Source: Anopheles merus
Lineage: Eukaryota > Arthropoda > Insecta > Diptera > Culicidae
Length of the DNA: 64,000 nt
NCBI RefSeq assembly: GCF_017562075.2
Contig: NC_054083.1
Location: forward strand, 39,167,255-39,231,254
Direction of reading: 5' to 3'
Shown: piece after piece, positions 1 through 11,297 of the stretch
Layout: every line of letters begins with the position of its first letter
Numbering within the stretch: the first letter of the stretch is position 1
Made by a program: the position numbers and the translations under genes
The notes under the pieces: generated by a model
The model's database searches: none
What the model was told of the DNA's origin: nothing
What the model saw: only the letters and a program-made list of their open reading frames with translations

Positions 1-2040
1 AAAAATTAAACTGATTCAAAATAGACGATGAATCGTCGAAAACCCAATAGATTTGATCACATCTTGAAACCCCAAAAACCATGAATTAGCAAGAAGTTAT
101 CAAAAAATATGAATATTTGAAGAAAAAAGGAAGCATATAAGTTATTTTATTGCTATTTACTTGTCCGTAAGTCACTAGTAACAGTAACTAGTAGCAGTAA
201 CTGATTGTTTAGTTGAAATCAAGTGAAAGTCCACATTTCGTCCGAGGGATATGCAAAAAGAGTTATTAATTGAAGAGTTATCCAAAAAAGCTACTAGACC
301 AAAAACACTCAAAGTACGATCGAAAAACAGTTTTGTGACTAACTTTTATTTGAAATTGTCCAATGGTGTAGAATGTTTAGTAGTGTTAATGTCTAAAAAT
401 GTTTTAGTAGTCAAATATTAGACATTACTCACTTACCTCGATTTTATCAGGATAGCAAACCACCAACCACCACGGTACGCTCGTACGCTTCTCCTCCACA
501 CTATGTACTGGATCTCACGTGTAGCGACATTTCATATGTTTTGTAAAGACTTCTGGGTTTCACATGTGTGTAAAGGTAGCAGTACACACAATGTGCAGTT
601 TGTGAACAATGCAGGCTCCTGAATGCTGATGTCTTTGTGTGCACTTTAATACATCTTCGAGGTTTTTGTCTGCAACTGTAACACTGATTGTCGCAGATGA
701 AGGCACCTCCGTTTGCAGTATAAAGAATAATCAATTTATAGTTCTCGTAGGTAAATCATTTGTCGATCTTGTTAAAGACTGACCTACATTTACAATATTT
801 GTTTTCTCAATATTATCTTCTCGGCGATGAACTTCTTGAACTTCACTCCCAATTTTAAACCTGGAATCATATGCTTCCTTTATTCAGTAAAACAATGAAT
901 ACAAAATGAAGAACGATTGATAAATTCGATCTACACATTTCCCCCTTTCTCTCACCCGTTCCTTATGCCCTTGCTTACACTAATCGTCATGCTCTTCTAG
1001 GTGCTGTGCGGTTCTAGAGAGAAAGAGAGACTGTTTTTTTTGTTCGTTTTACTACTGCGCATAAAATATGACTGTGGTAGTGGCATAACATATGAGAAAG
1101 AGAATAAAAGCTTATCACTAAGGACAGAGCAATACCTTATACATGGATAGAGTACACCTGGGAATACATTTTCACTAGAATGACGTACCGTACGATCGAT
1201 CGATAATGAATGGAGCAAATGAGAAGTGACCATGCGACACAAAATAAGGATTACAGAGGTCAGGATTACATTTAAATGGCGAAAAAAACCGGGAATATTG
1301 ATCGTATCGTAACCCTTTGAAATAGGCTGAACTGTTTGTAGAGAAAACATAACACACTCACACACATTAGAGGTCGCGTACCTGTGCAGGCAACATCTAT
1401 CTATCTAGCACGACTCCCCATCTATAGCATAGACACTGGCAAAAGGAATTGTTCTATCGATTTGTTCAGTGTGGCTTCTTCAAATCAAACCTATTTCCAT
1501 AGGGACAGTTCTACGGATCATTTTCATTTTTCACTACTCGTTATCCCATTCATTCGAAAATGCTAGTAAAACCAGCGTACGCAGGTGCGTTGGCCAGAAT
1601 TATAGACATTCCACATTAAACTAACTGATATTTTCATACAAAGTTCTGAAGAGTATGCTGTGTATTGTTGGCATATTTAAACTCACCCACACTGCTTTGC
1701 ATTTGAGGAGCGTGCTTGCAGGAAGCAACAGAACAAAATTGCCTACAGATAGATTTAGTATAAAAAAAAAAAACATAAAATTTCACATGGCCTAGATACG
1801 CGGTTCGCCCGCAGGAACGGTCTCTGCGCAGGCTTACATCGGACACAATAGGCGGCACCATAGAACGACACGGTTACGGTAATGCTTACAACACCCAACA
1901 AAGGAATAGTGAAATAAATGTACAGGACACGACACCGTTTTACGAACCGAACCACTACCACCCGAAGCGCGGAACCAGATCGTGCGATCGGTGCCGTGCT
2001 CACGTGGTAAGCGCCTCCTTTTCTCGCCCCCTAACACATC
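1..2040. other. AT-rich flank with no recognised gene; 3' side of the OSER1-like gene
   Basis: I find no exon with family resemblance or convincing codon bias here. Open frames of 60-120 codons exist on the minus strand, but they have mixed third positions and look like chance. The right end is the 3' side of the minus-strand gene that stops at 2041, so its 3' UTR must lie here. Its length cannot be fixed from sequence alone. Confidence 0.6.
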
Positions 2041-3132
2041 CTAAATGTACATCATCTCCGCCATCGTCGACATCTTTTTCGGGATGTAAACGAGCGTCTC
2101 GAAGTAGCTCGCCATCTCGTCGATCGTCACATCACACGGCATGGCGTTAAGGCGGGCCTGCTGCGAACAGGACGCTGCAGCCGACGAGGAAGCAGATGGT
2201 GCAGCACCGTTACTACTGCCGCTGCTACCACCGGCCAGCGGTGAACCATTGGGTACGCCCGGGACCGTCGCACTACCGCTCGGTAGGGCCGGTAACAGTG
2301 ACGCCATGCCGAGCCCACCATCACCACCATCGGGCGGTGTCACGCTGCCCTGCGACGTGCCGCACCGGGTACGGCTGCCCTTGAAGTGTGCCTCCGCACT
2401 GCCGCTGCCGTCACTGTCGAGCGATGAGGTACTGTTGGACTTTTTCAGCTGCCGCTTTCGGTTGTGCCGCGCGCTGGCCGTCGTTCGGCTGAGCTGCTGC
2501 CAGGTCAGCTCGGTCGAGCGCAGTGCCCGGAAGCTGTTGTGCGTGTAGTTCGGTGCCTGTAGTTCGGAGCCCGCGACCGCCGGCGACAGCTCGTTACACT
2601 GCGCAATCAGTAACCTAAAATCGAGCAAATCGTCACTGGCCTCGTTGGCGAAGCATTTGGTAAGATTCGTCTCCGACAGGGACGGTTTCAGCGCTGCACC
2701 GGCCTGCACCGCGCTCGCGTTGCCCTCGTTTGCCATGACCTTGCGCAGGTTCTGGTGCACACAGCGACCGATGTTGCGCAGCATGGAATCGCGCACGATC
2801 GTTTTCCGATCGGTGCGGTGCTTGTGCTTGAAGGTGGGCTGATTCCGGATACCGTGCTCTAGGTGCATCGAGGCGCTGTGCTTGCCGTGGTGCAGCGTGG
2901 TCGCGGCGAGGGGCGCCCGCTCCGCACCACACTCGCACCGGTTGCCGAATATTTTCCTTATCAGCTGGCGATCCTTCAGGCGCGTTTCGCCGCCACTGTC
3001 CAGCTCGGTGCGGAACGGGTTTTTGCCGGCGAGGGATGACAGTTTGCTGCGGGTCGAGGGGTCGGCGTGCAGCTGCTCGAGCGTTTTGAGCGTATCTTCC
3101 AGCCGAAGCTGCTCATCGATTTCGGAAGCCAT
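2041..3132 (-). CDS. OSER1-like protein (oxidative stress-responsive serine-rich protein family)
   Basis: A single coding exon encodes 363 aa. The ATG is at 3132-3130 and a TAG stop at 2043-2041. The C-terminus is the diagnostic part: a block beginning MPCDVTIDEMASYFE and ending KKMSTMAEMMYI closely matches the conserved tail of vertebrate OSER1 (C20orf111). The middle is low-complexity, rich in Ser, Gly and Ala (about residues 225-330), typical of a disordered regulatory protein. An N-terminal Cys-rich patch (CECG, near residue 68) follows a basic region. The family is linked to oxidative-stress responses in vertebrates; its molecular activity is not established. A splice acceptor lies just upstream of the ATG (AG at 3160-3159) and a GTGAGT donor at 3258, so a roughly 100-bp intron interrupts the 5' UTR. 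The frame stays open above this ATG only through intron sequence. Confidence 0.85.
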   Translation of the reverse strand: MASEIDEQLRLEDTLKTLEQLHADPSTRSKLSSLAGKNPFRTELDSGGETRLKDRQLIRKIFGNRCECGAERAPLAATTLHHGKHSASMHLEHGIRNQPTFKHKHRTDRKTIVRDSMLRNIGRCVHQNLRKVMANEGNASAVQAGAALKPSLSETNLTKCFANEASDDLLDFRLLIAQCNELSPAVAGSELQAPNYTHNSFRALRSTELTWQQLSRTTASARHNRKRQLKKSNSTSSLDSDGSGSAEAHFKGSRTRCGTSQGSVTPPDGGDGGLGMASLLPALPSGSATVPGVPNGSPLAGGSSGSSNGAAPSASSSAAASCSQQARLNAMPCDVTIDEMASYFETLVYIPKKMSTMAEMMYI

Positions 3133-3158
3133 TTTTTCTTTGACTTTCTTTCGGAAAG

Positions 3159-3258
3159 CTACAAAGTAAGAGTTGCATGTTAGCTGATGCAATGTAAAGC
3201 ATTGTTGGGGACATAAGTACCTGGTCGTGATGGTGAGTAGAAATGGTAGAAAACTCAC
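3159..3258 (-). other. 5' UTR intron of the OSER1-like gene
   Basis: On the minus strand, GTGAGT at 3258-3253 is a good donor and CTTTGTAG ending at 3159 a good acceptor. They define a 100-bp intron that ends 26 nt before the start codon. Inferred from splice-site sequence only. Confidence 0.6.
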
Positions 3259-3259
3259 A

Positions 3260-4086
3260 TAACCATTGGTAGGGTTGGTTGCCTCGTTTGCTTGCTTTTA
3301 TATTCAACTTTTTCTAGCAGATATTCTGTAATGAAAAACAAAATTAAAAAAATGAAAGATTTAGATTAATGAAGCAAAGCTACCACAATTGCTGTAAAAT
3401 GAAACACAGCAGGAAACCCTTTCGTAACGTAAACAACCGCATGGTCACGATTTTGGAAATGCATGTGTGTTCATAAATGAATAATTTACATCAAAAACAA
3501 CGCAAGCGATCAAATCAAACAACGCAACCGTATCTCTTTTTGCGCCATCCAATACAATACGCCACACACGCCACACACACACACAGACACTTCCGCTCGC
3601 ACGTAGCGAAACAAGGAAGTGTAAATTTCCAGAAAAGGACCCACCGCAAACCGGACGGCTCGCGCTGTTGACCTTTTACGGAGATGCATCCCAGCTGCAT
3701 GCATACAACATTTCCGCCTTCAGCCACACGGGAGTGCACAGTGTGTGCGATGGCAGTGCAAAATAGTGCACAAGAAAAAAAATGGCACCATCAATGCAGC
3801 GAATGTAAACAAACCAGATGAAAACAGAAACGTTTTTCATGGGTTTTCTGACTTTTGGCGACCTTTTTTCTTCGCTTCTGCCAAGTCTCCTTCCCCTCAC
3901 TACAGCCTCACACAGCGTCCGTGCACAGTGTACGTGACGTCAAACAGGAAGACTTTCTGTTTGTGTGCGTGTGTGTGTTTGTTTGTATATTTTTTTACTT
4001 CGTACCTCGCTCCACTTCTGCTGCACGGATTGGATGTTGGTTTGTGGAAAATGAAAATTTCCACCTTACATTCTAATCCAAACAAA

Positions 4087-4163
<77 letters not shown>

Positions 4164-5405
4164 CCTAGACACAGCACTAGACTTACATAAGCACGACGGA
4201 ACGATGGTTTCGCAAAAGCCAACGAAAACTATCAATCAAAACTGGTTGCGCGCACTTTGATCGCCAACACTGTGTGTGACATTCACCTCACACACGGCTA
4301 GGTTGGTGGTGGCACCATTGCGGATCACAGGCGGATTTCGTCAGCAAGAAGACGAAGCAACGACGAAAGCGAAGACAAAATGCAACGCAAATGGGGTGCT
4401 AAGGGGTGCAGCAATTTCCTTCCTGCGGGAAATCTCCATTACACACATCACTACCGGGGATGGGACAATGAAAAAGGCAATCACTTTATCACCTACCTGT
4501 TTACTGGGTAAAGCAACGCGCGTTGCCTACGACGGAGAAATAATTCGCTGCTCAATCTTCAATGGCACACACACGATATGTGATGAAAACAAACAGCGCA
4601 CACACACAATGGTATGGCTGGGGACTGCATGTAGCAACGCACAACGCACGCACACACTGACACACACACACCGTTTTTTTCCCCAGCAGTGAGCGCGAGA
4701 TTGTGATTCATCAAAAAAGTAGAACCGACGCGAATCGACGAACGGCGCTGACAGCTGCTGACAGTGTTTCGTCGATTGTTACGATTTTCGTCCAAAATGA
4801 TGTGCACAAAATGATACTTGAAATTGAAAAAAAAGCTACTTAATATGTACATTTACACTACTATTTCAATAAACTCTAAACAAACTCCATTTTTTTAACA
4901 AACAAATTTCCTCAATCCCATTTGACATTTCGTATGTCGACTTCGGTTTCATCGACCACAAACGAATACGACCGCAATTGTTCGCCGGGCCAGTCGGCTA
5001 CGTGAATGCATCAAGTGTTTTTCCTCCACTCCCGTGATTATCAACCAGGGCTGCGCGTAACGAGGTTGCTTTGGCAATAACGTTAGAAACCGTGCAAACA
5101 GATCGCCGTCTAGAGGAATCGATTTTCGGGTGAATTGCTAATCACTCTCAATCCTACCATTGGCCGAGCCTAGACACGTTCTGTAGCAGTATTCACGAGC
5201 TCGGATTTACTTCCGATTTTTTCTAAATCTAAACTCATATCGCGGCTTTCGCGAAGTAGCCAGACGGGCTCAAGTTAAGCTCTCTTTCATCGTGATAAGT
5301 GTAGTGACATAAAAGCGATTCGGCGGTGCAGCGGCTTTGTTCATGTGAAAGCGTAGTAGTGTGTCTGTTGCACCACACCATCGCCGCGTGTCGTGGCAAG
5401 ATACA
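3260..5405. other. Promoter and 5' UTR interval between the OSER1-like gene and a plus-strand transcript
   Basis: No supported protein-coding exon is seen in about 2.1 kb. The stretch holds a long CA repeat (4091-4161) and many shorter CA-rich runs at 3570-3590 and 4560-4670. These create spurious open frames rich in Thr-His or Val-Cys. The 5' leader of the OSER1-like gene and the start region of the transcript carrying the exon at 5406 must both fall here. Confidence 0.5.
4091..4161. repeat. (CA)n microsatellite, about 35 uninterrupted units
   Basis: A pure CA dinucleotide run on the plus strand, bounded by GCG on the left and TCCC on the right. It lies in non-coding DNA 5' of the minus-strand OSER1-like gene. 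Long pure tracts like this are usually length-polymorphic. Confidence 0.98.
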
Positions 5406-5534
5406 ATGTCCTCGGTGGAAAATGCAGAAAATGGCGTAGGAAAATACTCTTATCAGACGGTGTACTACATCATAACCAACAACAACAACAGCACCGAAGA
5501 AGGGGAATCGGATCAGGTGGAAAATTTGCACGCG
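5406..5534 (+). CDS. Candidate first coding exon of an unidentified transcript
   Basis: An ATG in a good insect context (ATACAATG) opens a 43-codon frame beginning MSSVENAENG, containing a short Asn run and an acidic end. It runs exactly into a GTAAGA donor at 5535, leaving phase 0. I do not recognise the protein. It cannot join Ogt exon 2 in frame, because that exon needs a phase-1 donor. Possible acceptors near 5700-5706 lead either to an immediate stop or to a 26-nt mini-exon. It could be an upstream exon of an alternative Ogt transcript with a separate small frame, an independent gene, or chance. The composition looks coding-like, but nothing downstream confirms it. Confidence 0.35.
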
Positions 5535-6804
5535 GTAAGACACGGGATGAAAGGGAGAGAGACGGAGAGAAGAAGGGCATTAATGGGTCGTACGAGAAGA
5601 AAAGGGCAAACGCAACGCCAAAGAAGGGTACAGACTACCTCCTTTCGTCAGCACTGATTGGCCAATAAAATAATTGCCCACCGTCGCCCGTCCGCCGCAG
5701 CACTAGCCGCCGAACCAGCCACCGAGTCCAAGGTGAAAGCGAACTTTTGCAGTTTTTTGCTTTGTTTGAAGGTCTTTTTGAAAATTATGTCTTATTTTTT
5801 TTTTAATTATTTTGTAAATATCTTACAAAATACATGGGCAATACCAATTAGCATAATTATCTTGCAATATTTAGAGCACAATTAATGCACCAAACGGAAA
5901 GGAATTGTCTGATGGGATGCTTTATGGTAAAAAAAATAATGCACCCAAAAACCTTCTAGAAGGTTTTCCCCTTCAAAATCCCGATATGATGCGCGCGATT
6001 GTGATGAAAAGTTCAATGCTCCGCTTTGATAGATGTAGGTGGAATGCTCAAGTGAGAACTATAAACGCACCGTACAAAAAAAGTTTCCACAGTTTCGCGT
6101 GCGCACACGACCCTTCAAAAGAGGCTTGCGATGCCCAATGAGAAAGAAAGAGCGAGAGAGCGAGAGAGAGAGACCGAACCCAACAAGGTGTTCTAATGCG
6201 GCAACAGTGCGTGCGTGCTAGAAAAAGAAACAGATACACACAATCAGTGTTGAAAGTTAGAGGAAGAGAGAGACAGAGATAGAAAGAGAGCGCCGCTCGC
6301 TTTGGGATGGCAGCTGCGAGCACACGGGCAACAGCAGCAAGCCACTGCTGACGATGTTAATTCTCAGAAAAGATGGCGATTAGTTGGTGTGCTTCGTGAT
6401 TGAAATCGCTCGGCAATTATTAGCCTTAAAAAAAGAGTAAAATTGCGGCGTGATTGTGTGTGTGTGTTCATGTGTGCGATATTTGCAATATTGTTCCTAA
6501 GTCGCCACAGTGTCAAAATCAGTGCTGAAATCGAGAGGCTAAGGTGTTGTTGATCTTGTTCCCCTGGAGTGTGTGTGGCACGTAGTTTATATAACAAATT
6601 GATACTAACGGCAAGCAAACGTGGTTTTGTATTTCCCTTCTACGCTCCGTTTCGCTTCCCTCGGTGCTGCTGCTACACAATGTGGTGATTGGCTGCGAAC
6701 GGCGACTACCTTTCATCCATCGGGCCTGCGGACATTACACACAGATTACTGCAGCGGTCGACAGTGAGCTAACGCGGAAGCGTCGGAGAATCGAGGCAAT
6801 AAAG

Positions 6805-8031
6805 ATGCAGGGACAAATTCCCGGTGCCGCTGCGGTGCAGGTCCAGGGTGGATCTCCCCAAGCCGCAGCCCTAGCAGCACAGCAGCAGCAGCAACAACAA
6901 AGCATTTCGGTTAAGATGGACCCAGCGAATCAGCTGTCCTCTGCTGGTAAGTACTGTGGGGAGTTGGATTTGAACGCGCTTGCATCGTGCTGTCCGTTTT
7001 CGAGAAGATTCCAATTTGGCGTTTCATTAAACGTGTTTTAATCTTAGATAAAACAATTGCACATTTCGCGTTCGCGATAAGATAGATGTAGTACACAAAA
7101 TCAATCGAATGTGTCTCGCTGCCATTGTTTTTATCAATGCGCAGGAGCTAAAGCTGTTTAAAGTAAACGCTTTTATCTAACACAAAAGCTTCGCTAATGT
7201 AAAAGGAATGTTTAAAAAGTATCTTTTAATATACCCTGTGTATGTGTGAGTATGTGTGTTTGTGTGTATGCCTCAAGGGCAGACCGCTGTCATACGACAA
7301 CGCGCATATTGATTTTCCCACCATCATCCCGGTCACGCGCCTTCGGTGCGCTCTCTTACACGCTAGCATTCGATGCTCTTTCTTTGCAAACATTGCTGCA
7401 GTTTTCTCGCTGCAACGTGACTACTCCGTACCTTAGCGATAGAGCAAACTATTACATGGCGCAGCGCGCGTCGACCGGGTCCGTGGCACGCCGCGTCTGT
7501 GTAGAATGGATCCGATGTAACGGGTCACGTTACGGCTTTCTTCCCCTGTGCCATTGTGTAGGAGCGAATTAAACTCGAACAAATGAAATAAAAATCTTGG
7601 TAGCAAAATTTTTACCACTTCTATACCTACCCGGTGCGCCACCACCGCGACCATGGGCGGCAGAGAACAGAGTTGTTAAGTTTATTTTTGCGACTGCCGG
7701 CATCATGTGCTATTATTGGACTCACGAACAAAAAAAAAACCAGCTTCACTAAACTTTGTCATCATTCTTTCTGTTCTTATCCCTACCCCTTCCACATGCA
7801 GGGTTGTTGGAGCTGGCACACCGAGAATACCAGGCGGTCGATTACGACAACGCCGAACGGCATTGCATGCAGCTATGGCGGCAAGAAAGCAACAACACGG
7901 GCGTACTGCTGCTACTGTCGTCGATACACTTCCAGTGCAGACGGCTGGACAAATCAGCCCAATTCTCTACACTGGCCATCAAGCAGAACCCGCTGCTTGC
8001 CGAAGCGTACAGGTAATAACGACCTCTCGCG

Positions 8032-8104
<73 letters not shown>

Positions 8105-11100
8105 GTCTCCAGTGCGACTAGACCCGTACCACATTTAGCTGCACCAACATTGTATGCATCGCGTAATTGTATTTTTCACCACCATGTTCTTCTGTCCGTC
8201 TTGCAGCAATCTGGGTAATGTTTATAAGGAGCGCGGACAGCTCCAGGAAGCCCTAGAAAACTACCGACATGCAGTGCGTCTGAAGCCCGATTTCATTGAC
8301 GGGTACATCAACTTGGCCGCTGCATTAGTTGCCGCTCGTGACATGGAACAGGCAGTGCAAGCGTACGTCACCGCTCTGCAATACAACCCGGTTAGTTTGG
8401 AACCCCGAACCTGCTGATTTTTTTTGTCTGTAGTGTACAATGTTAACTAACATTTCCCCGTCTGTTCTATCCGGTAGGATCTGTACTGCGTGAGAAGTGA
8501 TTTGGGAAATCTACTGAAAGCACTGGGAAGGCTTGACGAAGCGAAGGTAAGTAACGGCTCGTCCCATCAAGAAAGGTCGTCATTATCACTATTCATTTTT
8601 CGTGTCATTGATTGTGTTGTGGCGGTCGTTGTGCAAAATCTCCAGGGCATGAGATGTGTGAAATTAAAAAAAAAATGGCAAAAAATCACATGCCAATTAG
8701 TATGCATCCGTTGGATGCCATGTTGTTTTGAGTGTAAACAGTAAAATTCTATGCCAGATGATTCTAAAATTCAGTACAAAAATCACAATATTGACAATGT
8801 ACAAAACCAAGCAAATTTAAAATGAGAATACTGGCTGGCACATTAAAAAAATAGGTGCATCCTAGCATATTAAAAGTATCTAAACAGATGAATCTCGTCA
8901 TGCAGATTAATGCACAACTACCGCCACAGTTCATCCTTTATGTTTTTGATCCATTTCTCTCTCGAAAAAAGAAGGAGAAGAAACCATTCAAAACATCATT
9001 CAAATCGCGTTAGGCTCACTACAGATCTGATATGTTGTGTTTACTACGGAAGGGGACCATAAATGGATGGTGCGGGGGGAGATGGGGGGGGGGGGAAAGG
9101 GTTGTTCCGGGAAGATGGTACTCATGGAAAACCAACTCTGATTGATCGTGTACGATTCTTGCCCAAAACTATTTCAGCACGAGATGCCACACACGCATAA
9201 CTTTAGTTTATTATATTGCATGACGTGAGCGTTTCCATCAGGCAGATGATGATGGATTGACAAAACCACTGTCGACGGCGAACGAACAGGTCTCGACAGG
9301 AGGGCGATGGAATGCGATTGATTGAAACGCTCGCTTGCATTATTTTCTATTATATCGTATCACAAATCGTGGATCCAGCCGATCGCAGTTATTGATCGTC
9401 CAGAAATGGTTCGGCAGCAAATGAAAAAAAAGATAACTGTGCGTGTGTAGTAGCTGTGTCGCAGAGCAGTCACAACAACCATGGGAAACAGACTTCAAAA
9501 TGATAAGATAATAAATTAGTCTTCTTCCGGATCACTGATCGCGGCAGGTAACGTAATATGTTGGACGCTATACGGGACAAGAACTGCTATGGGATTCGCA
9601 TGATAACGCGCTAATCACGTTCTGGTGGAAATATCTGCGTCTGCGGCTCGATTGATGGACTCAAGCACCTATTTCCAACTAGCATTCAATTTCTGGGTCG
9701 TTCTTGTCTTATTAGTTCTGAACATGATTATATACTTATTGTAGCATAAGTTTTCTTAGGATTAATCTTCGATGGCTGTAACAGATTGCTATTTGTAGAA
9801 ACAACTTGTTTATGTTCCTGTTCTCAAGGCATTGACTACAAATTGTATGATTCCTTCCAGCATCCGATGCCTTGCAACGAAATTAAAAATTATAAATCAA
9901 ATACGCAGCCTTCTTATTTTGCAACAGGAAATTGCTCCAGAAAATATTTTTTTCAAATCGCTTATACTAGTTTTATAATGTTAGAAATACTGTGAATCCA
10001 CACGCCGTTTGTAACGTCAATACCTTACCGGTATCCAGTCGAACGCGCTCTACAACGTACCCCGTCTGCTGCTGTGCCAACGTTTCCCGACCCCTCATGA
10101 ATGGAAAACTTGTTGCTGCTCTTTAACTTTTATTACTCTTTTTTTGCTATACACTCTATAATTTTTTTCTTTTGTTACCTTTCAATGACAATCCACGCAT
10201 CCCTTTCGTAAAATTTGTTTTTAATCAGATTCTTTGTTGTAAAAAATCCTTTTTTTTTCTTCTCTGCCTTCTAATTACGGCATTGGTGTTTTACGAAAAA
10301 AACGTTGTGGGTTGTGATTGGAAGCGGTAGGATATATATTTGATTAAAAAACCATATCAACAAACAGCTATTTAGGCTTAAGAAAATGTTTCAGGTACAT
10401 ATGGCGCTCGTTTTCCCGGCTCGGCGACGAAGATGCAGTCCAGCAATTGTGAAGCAGAAATGAAAAGGAAGAATAGGCAGAGCGGCGTGCATCCTGTTTG
10501 ACAGATTTTCTCTGAATATCTTTTATTGATATGTACTTTCTTTTATTTAGTTTATATTATATTTATCCTCTCTTTTTATACTATATTTACTTATAATAGG
10601 AGGCTAAAACAAAAGGTGTCACACTTTTTCGAATTAGCTTGTTATGAAGTTGTTTTTGTTATGTGAATGTTAAAATATCAGGTGTGACCAGTTATTTTAG
10701 GCTTCTTAAACTCTCTGGAAAATGAATCGATTGTTTCGAGTTGTTTGACATTGCCGTTTCCAACTATTCACAATCTATTTATTTTCCTTAGTGATTTGTT
10801 TTGAATTCGACTGATCTATATGATACATGATGATTTCATTATCTTTGTATACTAAATGAATTTTTGCTTGTAGATGTTAATAGTAAAATTAAAATGTTTC
10901 AGCCTTCCAGTAAATTTCAGCGATTCCTGCAATTTCAGCATTTGATTGACTATATTTAACATAACATAAAAGATCATTTTTCTCAGGTCCAGAAGCGGCG
11001 ATAAACATGCAATGCATAAATTTCAAAATGGCGGGCAAACTGGTCTAAATAATAATCACTTTAATCTATCATACGGTGATCAGGTTTTGGCGGGATCAGT

Positions 11101-11205
11101 GTGTAGTACCGATCGAAATGCAAAATGAGGGAAAGCTGGAGGCGAATGAACAGAAATTAGGTTGGAAAAATGACAAATGGATGAAATATCTACTTTCATT
11201 ATGAT

Positions 11206-11297
<92 letters not shown>

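Noticed and set aside
3745..4260. Plus- and minus-strand frames with His-Thr or Cys-Val runs
   Set aside because: Translation of the CA microsatellite; no conserved sequence on either side.
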